From: Antedon bifida
Lineage: Eukaryota > Echinodermata > Crinoidea > Comatulida > Antedonidae
Length of the DNA: 64,000 nt
Reading direction: 5' to 3'
Assembly: GCA_963402885.1 (NCBI GenBank)
Contig: OY727093.1
Span: 17,985,036-18,049,035 of the forward strand
Part shown: positions 34,289 through 45,750 of the stretch, in pieces
Position numbering within the stretch: the first letter of the stretch is position 1
Layout: every line of letters begins with the position of its first letter
Position numbers and translations under genes: made by a program
Notes under the pieces: model-generated
Databases searched by the model: none
Seen by the model: the letters and a program-made list of their open reading frames with translations, nothing else
Told to the model about the DNA's origin: nothing

Positions 34289-35555
34289 GGCCACTAGGGC
34301 AACACCCCTGGGTCCGACCTTGCAACGCGTTAACGACGACGTTCATGAATACACAATTATTGAAACAACTCAATACAATGTATACAGTATAAATACATTA
34401 ACATTAAGAAATAAATTTGATTTGAATTGTTTTTACATTTTGTGGGCGAAAAGTGCTCTCAATTGTGGGCGTTATCACACTTGTGGGCGATGATCGTTTT
34501 CACATTTGTGGGTGATGCGTGTTTACATTTATGGTTGTTTTCACATTTTTGGGTGATGCGTTTTCACATTTGTGGTTGTTTTCACATTTGTGGGCGTTTT
34601 CACATTTGACGGTTGTTTTCACATTTGTGGGCGTTTTCACATTTGACGGTTGTTTTCACATTTGTGGGCGTTTTCACATTTGACGGTTGTTTTCACATTT
34701 GTGGGCGTTTTTACATGTGTGGGTTCAACTAGGGTTACTATTAGAGTGTGGGTTACTATTAGAAGATTTACGGTATAGCATTCCAACGTATATACAGTAT
34801 TACAGTACAGTATTTATGTGTGGCTATGAAGTATAATGTATCATCATCATAGAGGATTACAGTGAATATTAATATATTACACTATAATATCTATGGTATC
34901 ATGTACTGTAGTTTACATTATAGCATCCGTTTATTTTTTTTCTAGGACTACCAGCCGATACGTAGGCTACTCATCTGTATCAATTATTCCACCTATTTAC
35001 ATTGATTAATATTTAATTTCCTCAACAAATTGTGGACATTTTCGAAAGGGATTCCCTTAGACGTACGTTCACATTGAATGATTTGAACGCAAAACAAAAT
35101 AACGGTTAAATAGTCCACGTGTGTGGGGAGGAGTGTCATTTAACAAAATTCGCTTCGCCCCCTCAGGCCCCACCATTTGGAGTGTCCCAAATACTAAGTG
35201 CCCTGTAGAGTTGGTAGTAAAATACAAGTTAATATAATTTTTTTTTAAGAGATAACTCTTCACTGACATAATTGTACTAAATAACCTGCAATAAAAGGAA
35301 TTAGATTATTTTAAAAAAGACGTCAATACAGATTAATAATAACCACTAAATCTTACCCGATGCAAGAAAGGAGATCGGTAATGCTACAATACATTACGCA
35401 ACGTCAACTACAATTTATCAAGGTGAAAACATCTTACTGACGGACGAAAAATATGTTATCAATAAAAAAAAGAAGATTATAATTAGTGGTAGGCCTAATA
35501 TAGCTCAACAGCGGCCACGCCTAGTATCCCAACAAGTGAACTGCCCACTACTTCA
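34289..35555. other. Insertion of ~1.27 kb relative to repeat copy 1
   Basis: Absent from the paralog at about 6002. Contains a minisatellite (34435-34720) and otherwise AT-rich noncoding DNA. No clear inverted ends beyond the hairpin at its left edge, so it could be an insertion here or a deletion in copy 1. Confidence 0.55.
34435..34720 (+). repeat. Minisatellite, GTTTTCACATTTGTGGGCG phrase
   Basis: About a dozen copies of a 17-19 bp phrase alternating between 'ttttcacatttgtgggcg' and 'ttttcacatttgacggttg'. Later copies form a regular two-phrase unit of about 36 bp. Confidence 0.85.
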
Positions 35556-36120
35556 CATACACAGTACAACTCCCAGTGGTAGACCTACGATAATCAGCGA
35601 GTATCCAAATAAAATGCCACAATACTGCGTGATTTAATCGTCACCGGTATGTTATTGTTATATTCTTCAATAAATTAGTAACCAAATTCAATAAACAACT
35701 AACAAATTGCACCGCGAGTACAATAAAGTCAATAAATTTCGGAGGACGAAATACTTCGCGATCAACCGATCACGTTAAGAATGCCAAACCTTCAATCAAG
35801 GTAAATAAATAATTTTAAACAAATCCGAGATTTTGCTATCACCACTAATGTGATTTTAAGTAGCACTGTAACGGCCTACTATAGCAAGTATATCCACTCA
35901 CCTTTATTTTGTCCGCAGTACTAAAGTCACTATAAAGACCCAAGTGTCTAGTACAACTTTAGATTAGGTGTAGGCTACTCTTGTGCATAGAGCGAGCTAA
36001 TTGGCCTATTGTAAAGGGTAAGCCATGCATTGTTTCCAACTGATTTACATGCAAATGGAAAATTCAGAGAGTGTATTCAAGCGAGAGACCCATTTACAGC
36101 ACCCTATTCTAAAAGTATAG
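35556..36120 (+). repeat. Dispersed repeat family, copy 2, third part
   Basis: Matches 6003-6520, e.g. 'ccacaatactgcgtgattta' and 'aaattgcaccgcgagtacaa'. Confidence 0.7.
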
Positions 36121-37234
36121 TACAAATAATAATAATAATTGGTTATCCGCACTTGGCGGATAATTGGTTATATTGGTTATCCGCACTTGGCGGATAACCC
36201 CTAGTTATTGTCAGGATCTTTTTTTTTTTTTTTTTTTCTATGTTCTTCTTTCTTTCCCAGAATTTTGTTGCGCGTGTATCTCTAAATCTTCTCAACATAA
36301 CATTGTATAACTTTATCAGAAGATTGACCTCTATCTGAAGATGTCGTAATAAGGTTTTTGGTCCCGTCTGAGTTGCGCAGCGTAAGTTACGCGCGATTTT
36401 ATGAATTTGGCGTATTTAATTTAGATCGAAAACCAATAAACCATTTAAATTGAAACTTGGCAAAAGTTTAATTTATATCATGCGCTAACTTTCTATGGAG
36501 AGAAAATGGCATGTTCCACAGAAAGTTACGCGCGCACGCTCGTTTAAAATTTTAAAATGCGAAAAATCAATTTCTAATCAACTTTCTATGCGTTTCATAT
36601 CATTTTAAGCATGTCAAAAAAAAAACTATGCGCGCGCGTGCGCACATAGTGCTAAAAACATACTTTTTTCGCGTTATTTATGTTTTTCCAGCCTTTTCTA
36701 GTAATTTTACCAACTTTTAAACAATTTTGACTTAAAATCACGTCATACGAGCACGTGGAATTGGATAATTTGCGCGAGTTTTTGATGAAAAAAGTCAAAA
36801 ATTCTTGAAAATTATGCCTTTGTATAAACAGTCATAGATTCTAAACTACATTGTGAATTTTATTTTTTATTACAAATTCTGAAAGTAGATGAGTTGTAGA
36901 TATCGAATCATGCATCGATATGGCTAACCGGACATTGTGACGTCATCGTATGGCCACTCGAACATAAAATAGAGGATTTTTTTCTCTTTCGTCATAGCTC
37001 ATCACATTTAATAGAGCGCATCTCTACTTATCCGTATTCCATTTCCCCCCATTTTTTTATATTGTCTAGGTCAATCAATTATCTTTCGCATGATTCACCA
37101 TTTTTAAAATTGTGATGACGTCATCATGTCCAAAAGCATCAATTACTTTGGTCACTTTTTTCACCTATTCTGCACTGAATGTAGTACGTATACAGTATAG
37201 TGTTATTTTGTATATACTTAGACGTGACACAAAA
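36121..37234. other. CpG-containing noncoding stretch with hairpin at left
   Basis: 36138-36200 holds two copies of 'ggttatccgcacttggcgga' forming hairpins. The reverse complement GCGGATAACC ends at about 41801, on the far side of the 37-41.7 kb element. Several CG-rich words follow (atgcgcgcgcgtgcgcac near 36630), then T-rich DNA. No ORF. Confidence 0.4.
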
Positions 37235-37463
37235 TAGCAATAGGGTTGGTGAAATCTGTCCACAATAGGTTACTTTTCTGTCCATAATAGGTTACTTTCT
37301 GTCCACAATAGGGACTAGAGGGCGCTGTTGTTTGTCCATAATAGGTGACTTTCATAATTGGCTGTCCAAAATAGGTGACTTTTTGTCCACAATAGGGGAT
37401 TTTATTGGAGTAGTGCGCCATCCATTGTGTTGTCCATAATAGGTGATTTTTTTGGCGTACTCT

Positions 37464-37491
37464 CGTACGTACGTACGTACGTACGTAGTTT
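37464..37491. repeat. (ACGT)n microsatellite
   Basis: About seven uninterrupted ACGT repeats just inside the left arm; the sequence is self-complementary. Confidence 0.9.
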
Positions 37492-37710
37492 GTTTCGCGA
37501 GTAGAAGTAATACTAATTTGCTTTCTCTTCAGACTTTGAGTTTAGGCTACCGACCTAGGCCTAATTAGTATATTATTTAAGTCTCTCTAGCCTAGCCTAG
37601 GGGTCTCTCTAGCCTATCTAGGCCTAGGGCCTAGTCCTGTTAGTTAGGCTACCTCTATACTATATAGGCCTACTTAGGTCTACTACTACTAGCCTAGGGC
37701 TAGGCCTAGA

Positions 37711-38034
37711 GTCAATTGTATGACCCACTATACGACCCCCGGGAGAGGTGCGTCATGGGTGCGTCATTTACATATAATTACTGACGCAGGGGTGCGTCAA
37801 AAAACCTAGATGGTACGTCACATCAATGAACAAGGTGTGTCAATGTCCGTCACTTTACCACCCACCATATCATAAACAACATGGTCACAGTGCGTCAAAA
37901 TGGGTGCGTCATGGTCACCTAAAGGTAAGTCACATTTTTGACGCACGGGTGTGTCATGGTATTCAAAGGTATGACGCACATCGGACAAATGACGCACCTC
38001 TCCCGGGGGTCGTATAGTGGGTCATACAATTGAC
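37711..38034. mobile_element. 324-bp MITE with perfect 45-bp inverted ends
   Basis: The first and last 45 bp are exact inverted copies, starting GTCAATTGTATGACCCACTA. The interior is built from repeated 'gtgcgtca' / 'tgacgcac' words in both orientations. Noncoding. Exact arms suggest a recent insertion; the superfamily is unclear. Confidence 0.8.
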
Positions 38035-39592
38035 AAGTGCATTACATACAGCAGCAGGGTACCTCCCTGCTTACAGGAATACAAATGACATGGGCTCCAT
38101 ATTAGGTAGATATGTTTCCTACTACAAACAACTAGGCCTAGCCTCAGTTATCTTGTTTGTTTGTTTTTTTATTATTTATTAATATAATATGAATATATAT
38201 ACAGACTAACATACTATTTTACTCGTAACTATATTGCCTATTCTGCAGGTCACTGGCGGACTAAGTGACTAGGCCTAGTCACTATTTAATACGGTCTTTT
38301 ACTACTGCCACCGCTACTATACTTTGAAGACCGAAATCTTCAAATCACAAACATCTAGATTGCTAGATTGAACTATTAAAATTTTTGTTTTTTTTATTAT
38401 TTTGTGAATGAACGAGTCTTATCCAGACAGTTCGGACAGTTAATAGGTTGGCAGTATAGTAGAACCAGAGCTAGTGTTACTGTGTTATTAATTATGTCAT
38501 CTATTTAAATCTCACAATTGTTTTCCCATCTTTTTTGCGTGTATTACAGATTGTGTACAGTGTATCTTCTGATCAATGTTATAGTACAGTAGCATGAAAA
38601 TGTCTATTAACTAAGGTAAGTAACAGATAGGCCCAACCTACAATTGAAGAAAAATACTTTACCCACTACATCTTTTAGGAGATTTTTCAATATGATCAAG
38701 ATACTGTAAAATCCCAAAAAGAAGCCTATTTCAAAACAGTATTTGTTTGCAAAAGTAATCTCGAAAAGGAGGATACAAATGAGACAAACTGAACATTATC
38801 AATACCGTAGTAGAAAAACTTACTGACAATACATTTGAAATGTTCTATTCATTTGCTTTGCTAGGAAAATAAAAGTAGATATTTCTTTGTTTATTTCCAT
38901 TCATTATAAACATTACAATCACCATACAAAGAATAGATAAATCCACTAACAAATTCATGCAGAAAATATTTCAAAATTTAATTAAATGTTATATTATTAA
39001 AGCATTCATTCAATAAAGCCTTTATCTTTAAACATTTAATATAAGTTTTTATATAGTGAGTATGGTAATAATTGACTCTGACAACTGGCATAAACATAAA
39101 TTTAGTAAAACAATCCTACATATCTTTTTTTTTAAATGCAATAAAATATTTAAACATAACTGTGTCCCACCATACAACATGACAATTTGACTCAGCATTA
39201 CTAAGATTGAAGTTACTTGCATTATACAATACCTAAACATTATTATAGTGTTTAACTATTTCCTTTTTTTATTATAGGCATACAGATGTTTGATATTCTG
39301 CCCATATATCCTGCTGAAATGAAAAGGTACATCATTTCAACATAATATCTTTGATCATATCATCATCGGTCAATACTTATAGTAATAAACATAATAATTA
39401 TTGTGTATTTTATTTATCTTTGCTATTTTTTAAATTGTAGTTTAACCATATTTTTATACTTTTAAAATTAATATAATTCAGTATTTTTGAATGTGATTTA
39501 GATTATGAATAAATTTAGAATACAGAACAAAATTGTTGATTGTACACTGCGTGTATGTAAACTGGATTTATTGTCGTATTTCTAATTATTAA
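38035..39592. other. AT-rich interior of 37.2-41.7 kb element
   Basis: Only short ORFs; no motif recognised. Confidence 0.4.
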
Positions 39593-39909
39593 AGATGTAT
39601 TGTCCCTCAAAAACATGAAAAATTAATTCAATCAGACTTAGAATATGTTATTTTGTAGTTTTAATAAAGTTAATCGAAAAAAAAAATAATGTTTTCACTT
39701 GTAAAATGACAAAATAAATGGTTAAATTCAACCAAAAATCCATTGGCTAGCAGCCAATTTGACCATTTTTTGCTTTAAATTACATTTTTTCAGGTAATAC
39801 ATTTTTTTTCAATCTAATTTTTGGTCAATGTGGATAACTATTATGTTACAATAAAATGAAATGGAAAATTTTTTTTTAAGAATTATTTTTTCAGGGGGAC
39901 AATACATCT
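39593..39909. mobile_element. 317-bp MITE flanked by TTAA
   Basis: Ends AGATGTATTGTCCCTC and, at the right, GGGGGACAATACATCT are inverted copies flanked by TTAA (39589-39592, 39910-39913). Related sequence is at 3345-3480. TTAA duplication suggests a piggyBac or Kolobok system. Confidence 0.75.
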
Positions 39910-41479
39910 TTAAACATTAAAATTGATTCATTTAATTAAACAACAATATAATAAATGGATGAGAACTGCTGCTGTTGATTGACTACTGACTGGGATGATT
40001 TGTCATGGATTTTGAAACAAGGGACGACCTAAAATGACGAAATGAAGTGCTGAACTCTGATGTCTTTTGCAATATTAAATTGATAAAGTTGATTTTTATT
40101 ATTACTGTTAACAAAACAAAAAAAACAAAAAATTAACAGTAAAGAGAAAACATTATCATATATCTATATAACCTATGTGGACTATCATCAGGAATTAAAG
40201 GTATAAAGGTATAAAAACGTATTTTACTAAAACAATAGGAAGATTCAAATGTTGTAAGCCTACATATTTACAAAAGGAATGGAAAACCCAAAGATGAAAT
40301 GAAAAGCTGTTGTCAAGCGTCTTTAACTCCTATAATTTGTAAGATTGTTGAGAAATTGCTTTGATGTATGAATAGTATAATAATATACTAATTACATTTT
40401 TTCAGTTTGGAATTAAACAAATGTATAATATTGAACTTTTACTTTCTAAGGTTTTCATTCATGGGCACAGTTAAAGGCTGTAAACATTTTAATTTTTGTT
40501 TTCTTGACTTTTCTTCTGCACTGGACGGTGTCTAATAAAAAGAACTTAATAACTCAGTAGCTGTTGGTGAAAACACCAATGGATTCCAGATTTTATTTCA
40601 AATAAAGCGCAAGTCAAAGTTGGTGATATTGTAAATAATATTTCTTCTTTTTTAATTTGCTGATGATCACACCACGTCCTATAAAAATAATGATTGTATA
40701 ATGCTTCAAATAGATTATATTTAATTGCTAAATGAGCAAATGTCAACAATCTTAAAACCTTAAATCCTGTACAATGTGCCATAATATTCTCTCAAACTAC
40801 TTACATACACACTGTAACTTAGTGAACATTGTCTGATTCTTGCATTATGCATTATATAAAATATGTCTTGGTCAAGTTGAACAAAGCTCTATTACTCCTA
40901 GTGGTTAGATTGTAGTGTGGGCACCATTTGAGAAATATTATGTTTAGAGAATAAAAAGTATACAAAGGAAAACAACAAGGAAAGTGATTTTAGACACACT
41001 TGGGACATAGGGCCTACCTTATTTGTATAGTTTGAAAGTGCTAGAAATATTACCTATTGGTTGATTGATCACTTTATTTCAGAATAAAAATTTCATACAA
41101 CAATTAAAAAAAACCGGAAAATCACACTTTAATAGGATTTTTTCTCTCAAAACCTATTTGAAGACTCTATTGAAGACTTGTTTGAATTACATTTAAACTT
41201 TTATTAGGAATAAGGTGTTGAAGGGTTACTATAGTTTTTTTGGTTTTGTTGGAATTCAAAAGGCAATTCATAATTCTTCCCAGAAAGCAAATTATTATTT
41301 ACGATACAACTTTCCTACTATTAACTCAGACTTGGAGGCCTAGGATATAGGCCTACTAGGGCCTAAGCTAGGCCTAGTTTAGTTAGTACTTGGTTGGCCA
41401 CTATGCCTATACTAGCTAGGGCCAGGCTACTTAATTACTAGTCTACTATGCTATGGAGTTTCCTACACAAGTTACACAT
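39910..41479. other. AT-rich interior of 37.2-41.7 kb element (continued)
   Basis: No gene recognised. 41330-41450 is rich in 'taggccta' words, as is 37540-37710 next to the other arm. Confidence 0.4.
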
Positions 41480-42221
41480 TACAAAAATCACCTATTATGG
41501 ACAACACAATGGATGGCGCACTACTCCAATAAAATCCCCTATTGTGGACAAAAAGTCACCTATTTTGGACAGCCAATTATGAAAGTCACCTATTATGGAC
41601 AAACAACAGCGCCCTCTAGTCCCTATTGTGGACAGAAAGTAACCTATTATGGACAGAAAAGTAACCTATTGTGGACAGATTTCACCAACCCCGCTCCAAA
41701 ATAGAGAGCGCGCTAAAATTGTTTCAATGGCATAATCGTTTTTCTTTGCGCAATAATCTAACGTATGACGTGCGCGTGGCGTTTGCGCTGCGGATAACCT
41801 AACTCGTCCGTAGTGACGAGTTCAAATCTAGTTTATTTGGAGATTACACTTTTACAACAGTGGCACTCGACCAAATGGAAGGTGAATCCAAAGAAATATA
41901 CAAAAAAACACGATATAGAAAATAATAACAATAAAAAGTCGACGTAGGTCAACATGTCAAAACAATTCAACTACAGTAACTACAATACCATTGATAATTA
42001 ACACTACAGCAGCAGGAAACCCACTGACACCTAAAAATACAAAATTACAAGAAATAAACATATAGAATAGATAGGAACTGTACAATATAAAATGAATTGG
42101 GCAACAACAATGTAGACCTAACACTATAATGAGATAGATATCAATCATTTAGTTTGATTGATATGAACATTACTCGCCTAGAACAATACATCTGTGTGCC
42201 CAAGCTCTTTTAACATAGTGC

Positions 42222-42581
42222 TTACAGTAACAAATCAAAGATATTTGATATGGAATCGGCGTCATACATATAATGATAGTAGTTATCAGTTTCACCTAAT
42301 ACAAGATTTAATTTGGTGTTCAGGTCACCAGAGATAACATTTTCCCATACATCTAAATGATTGATATCGATTAACATATATTCTAATTTGGTATATTCTT
42401 CAATCCTTATGATATTGAGTTGGTTACATGTGAATAGAAAATGTTGAATGTCTTCTAAACCATTCTTACACATTTTACAGATACCATCATATTCAGGAAG
42501 CCACTTACAACTACAGTAACAGTACAGTTTCGTTCCTCCCACTGATGCTTGTCGCATCCAAGAGGCAGTCTTCTCTAGCAT
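42222..42581 (-). pseudogene. LINE ORF2 C-terminal fragment with Cys/His finger
   Basis: Open 119-codon frame on the minus strand: MLEKTASWMRQ, then CKMCKNGLEDIQHFLFTC, a C-x2-C-x7-H-x4-C finger of the kind at the C-terminus of many LINE ORF2 proteins. No RT core nearby, so it is a 5'-truncated remnant. The spacing also resembles the finger in the Tx1-like copies, but lineage cannot be set from this piece. Confidence 0.6.
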
Positions 42582-42599
42582 CCAAATATATGCTGGGTC

Positions 42600-43078
42600 C
42601 GACTGTTGAAGGGCTTCCTTAACTGGGTTAGCTTCTTAGCTCAGGATCGCACTGAGTGAAGGAGATTGCTTAATTTGATCCATGGGTCACGATAGTATGG
42701 TTTTCGGGCTTGTGCAAAGAGCATTCGTTTTGTTAAGCCTAATGCAGATCAAATCAGCAATTGAAGTGACGGGTATCTATCTCTTGTATGTTAACAACAC
42801 AGTGAAAACACATGAGGTAGATTTTGCTAAGCACACTTGACGTCACAGCAATTTACGGCGACGGCTGTACGGCGAGCATGCGCGGCGATATCGTAAATCT
42901 CACCATTGTTTTGCTGAAATCGTACATCCCTATATGGTTCTAATTTATAGGTCCATGATTTTACAGCATGCCAAAGGTTTCTTTTGATTGAGTATGTTTT
43001 TAAATGTTTACTAGTTCAATTCTTATTATTATGAACTTTTGAAATAATAACATATAAGTAAATAATGTTTACTTACTT
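42600..43078. other. Noncoding spacer
   Basis: A few CG-rich words (42850-42890); nothing recognised. Confidence 0.3.
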
Positions 43079-43129
43079 CAAAGGTACGATGGCCCACAAC
43101 TGTCACACACACTATATAAATCATATTCA

Positions 43130-43383
43130 CACAATTAAAGAAGGAATCACACAATTAAAGAAAAAATCACACAATTAAAGAAGGAATCACACAATTAAAG
43201 AAGGAATCGCATATAAACAAAAGAAAGCATGAAAATATAAAACGAAATGCACAAATAAAGAAGAAACGCGCAATTAAAGAAGAGCTAAGCCCAATTAAAG
43301 AAGTCCGTAACAAATTCGAAAGCTCCTCGCAAAATTAAAGAAGTCCGCAACAAATTCGAAAGTACCTCGCCGCACAATTAAAG
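43130..43383. repeat. Left-arm phrase array (ATTAAAGAAGGAATCACACA)
   Basis: Tandem phrases of about 18-20 bp, first 'cacaattaaagaaggaatca', later 'gcaattaaagaagtccgcaa'. The inverted counterpart is at 50219-50575. Confidence 0.85.
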
Positions 43384-43385
43384 TA

Positions 43386-44516
43386 CAGTAGTCCGTATGG
43401 AACGCCATCGCTGCCTCCGGCAGCAAACTTTAATTCTATTCGGCTCTTTTACCATTATGTTCGGCTCTTTTAGCATTCGGCGCATTTCTATTCGGCCCAT
43501 TTACCATTACGTTCGGCTCTTTTAGCATTCGGTGCATTTCTATCTGGCCCATTTACCATTACGTTCGGCTCTTTCAGCATTCGGCTCTTTTTTATTCGGC
43601 CCATTTACCATTACGTTCGGCTCTTTTTAATTAGGCCCTTTTTTATTCGGCAATTAAATTCTAACCTTTTACATGGGGTCAAATGGAAGAAAATCAACGG
43701 CTGGAAATGAGTCTATGAAAAGTTTACAAAACATATATATGCAGCAGGTAGAGTGTTTGGTTGGTTGAATTAAATGAATTTGAAGGCTATTTCAATATGA
43801 ATAATCATTTTATTGACATGATTAATGTGTTAGAGAACTTGCAATTGTCCCACCTTATTGACCATTTTGAGAGAGAAAAGGTTTGATTTATGGCCTAGGC
43901 TAGCTAGGCCTAGTGTCAGCCTAACATTTAATAATAATAATTTACCCTTTCTCTCTCAAAATTTGTTAAAAGATGAATTAATTTTAGGTTATTCAACACA
44001 TCTTTAATCGGTTGGCTACTCATGGTTTGTTGCGCCATGATGATGAAATGTTTGTAAACTTTTCATAGACTCATTTCCAGTCGTTGATTTTCTTCCATTT
44101 GACCCCATGTCAAAGGTTAGATTTTAATTGCGCCATATAAAAAAATGCCGATTTAAAAAGAGCCCAATGTAATGCAGAAAGAGCCGAATCAAAAAGGGCC
44201 GAATAAAAAAAAGCCGAATGCTGAAAGAGCCGAACGTAATGGTAAATGGGCCGAATAAAAAAGAGCCGAATGCTGAAAGAGCCGAACGTAATGGTAAATG
44301 GGCCAAATAGAAATGCGCCGAATGGTAAAAGAGCCGAACGTAATGGTAAATGGGCCGAATAAAAAAGAACCGAATGCTGAAAGAGCCGAACGTAATGGTA
44401 AATGGGCCGAATAAAAAAGAGTCGAATGCTGAAAGAGCCGAACGTAATGGTAAAAGAGCCGAATAGAATTAAAGTTTGCTGCCGGAGGCAGCGATGGCGT
44501 TCCAAACGGACTACTG
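43386..44516. mobile_element. 1.13-kb foldback element, TA-flanked, nested
   Basis: Ends CAGTAGTCCGTATGGAACGC / ...CGTTCCAAACGGACTACTG are flanked by TA (43384-43385, 44517-44518), suggesting Tc1/mariner (pogo-like) mobilisation. Arms are runs of 'ttcggctcttttaccattacg' phrases (43435-43660) mirrored at 44150-44460, then a unique segment (43670-43725 mirrored at 44045-44115). The central loop is about 320 bp. No ORF; the long minus-strand frames at 44110-44565 come from the phrase repeat. Confidence 0.75.
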
Positions 44517-44639
44517 TAGGGACTTTCGAATTTGTTGCGGACTTCTTTAATTGTGCGAGGAGCACCCGATTCTGTAGCTGTTAGTACACTCAGTGTGGAA
44601 GACTGTCGACCAAAGATACTATAGCGCCACGAAGTGGCG

Positions 44640-44776
44640 CAAGATATGGAAGTCCTATCTCTTATACACTGCGCATGAGTGAAATTCCATGGGCAGCCAT
44701 TCCGGCAAGCAAGTTACGCGATCACATACCCCGGAAGTGTATAAAAAACCATTGAACCACATCCACGTGTGACGTG
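44640..44776 (+). promoter_or_regulatory. Candidate TATA promoter inside 7.5-kb element
   Basis: TATAAAAA at 44740-44747 is preceded by CCGGAAGT (ETS-type, 44731-44738) and followed by an E-box CACGTG (44764-44769) running into TGACGTG. The GC-rich setting contrasts with the AT-rich interior. A donor site lies about 80 bp downstream. 44691-44713 recurs inverted at 46765-46787 (CATGGGCAGCCATTCCGGCA). Prediction from motifs only. Confidence 0.4.
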
Positions 44777-45750
44777 TTGAGTGTTTGTTCGGGACATTTT
44801 CTCGTGTTGTATCGGGTAAATTGTAGTGGTAAGTTTTTAGAATATATATTTTTTTGTTAGTAAACATTAACAAAATTATTAAATTGTTGGATAAAGGTAG
44901 TTTAGGCGGGCGTTTCTGTGCAATCCGATCTAGGGCCTAGATAGTAGTAGGCGTAGGTCTAGGCATATTTTAATGCCGAACTAGGCCTAGCTAGGCCTAT
45001 AATATTATACAAAAAAAGTCTGGGAGGATGAATGATATTGGCGGCTTGAAGATGGATCAAACAAGGCATGGATGGATGGATGGAATAATCATAAGATTAA
45101 GAAAAAAGCTAAAAGCTGTTCGGGAATTTTTAGAATTAGGCGTTTTATTAATACAGTAATAACATTAACAGAAATAATTAAATGTAATGAAATAAAAAAA
45201 TGTTATAGGGGCCTAAAAAACAATAAAAGCATAGGTAGGCCTACACTAACTATTCTAAACCAAAACATTGATGATGATATTGGTTTTTTTTAAAATAATA
45301 ATTATAAATATAAATTATAATTATAAATTTGATCCCCATATTTATTTTGTCCTTAATTATTATTATTTGTATTGCCATATTTCTGAACTGAACTATCTAG
45401 GTTTTCACACATTTTATTACAAATAGTATATTGACTTTTGTTTTGAATTTAAAAATATATACTGTAGTATTTTAAAATACTATAATAAGTAATCAAATGA
45501 TTATGTAACACTAACAGTTCAAAAAGTGACTATTAATTTAATAATATATTTTTCCCTATTTCAGAAAGATATAAGAAAGTCTGTCATCATACTGTATTAC
45601 TATTGAGAAGATGGATGAATTGAGTGCACAGTGACATTTTAGACAAGAATTAAATACAAAGGCCAGAACTGATGGACAATTAATATATATTAGTAATAAT
45701 AATTTATAGTTTTAATTGTTGAAAAGGAGCAGTATGTGATTACAAATAAA
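44770..45750 (+). ncRNA. Candidate spliced transcript within 7.5-kb element
   Basis: A predicted unit: start near 44770, first exon to 44828 with donor GTGGTAAGT, intron 44829-45564, acceptor after a T-rich tract ending 'ccctatttcag', second exon to the AATAAA at 45745-45750. The only ATG of note (45611) gives a 7-residue peptide, so if transcribed it is probably noncoding or an untranslated lead-in. Inference from splice and poly(A) consensus only. Confidence 0.25.

Larger units (their letters stand above)
37235..41692. mobile_element. 4.46-kb element with phrase-repeat inverted arms
   Basis: Arms of about 225 bp (37235-37455 and 41480-41692) are inverted copies so close that a 57-residue frame is identical in both. 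Each arm is made of irregular repeats of CCTATTATGGACA / CCTATTGTGGACA with short linkers. The outer ends are GGGTTGGTGAAATCTG. The interior is noncoding and holds two complete MITEs. No direct target duplication was visible. Layout resembles TU/foldback elements. Confidence 0.65.

Noticed and set aside
37218..41704. Mirrored ORFs reading KIPYCGQKVTYFGQ
   Set aside because: They are the phrase-repeat arms of the 4.46-kb element; conserved because the arms are nearly identical DNA.
43130..43380. Regularly spaced repeats resembling a CRISPR array
   Set aside because: Eukaryotic context, no unique spacers of constant length, and an inverted partner array at 50219-50575.
44110..44565. 151-codon repetitive ORF (FGSFSIRLFF repeats)
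   Set aside because: Translation of GAGCCGAATGG phrase repeats in the foldback arm.
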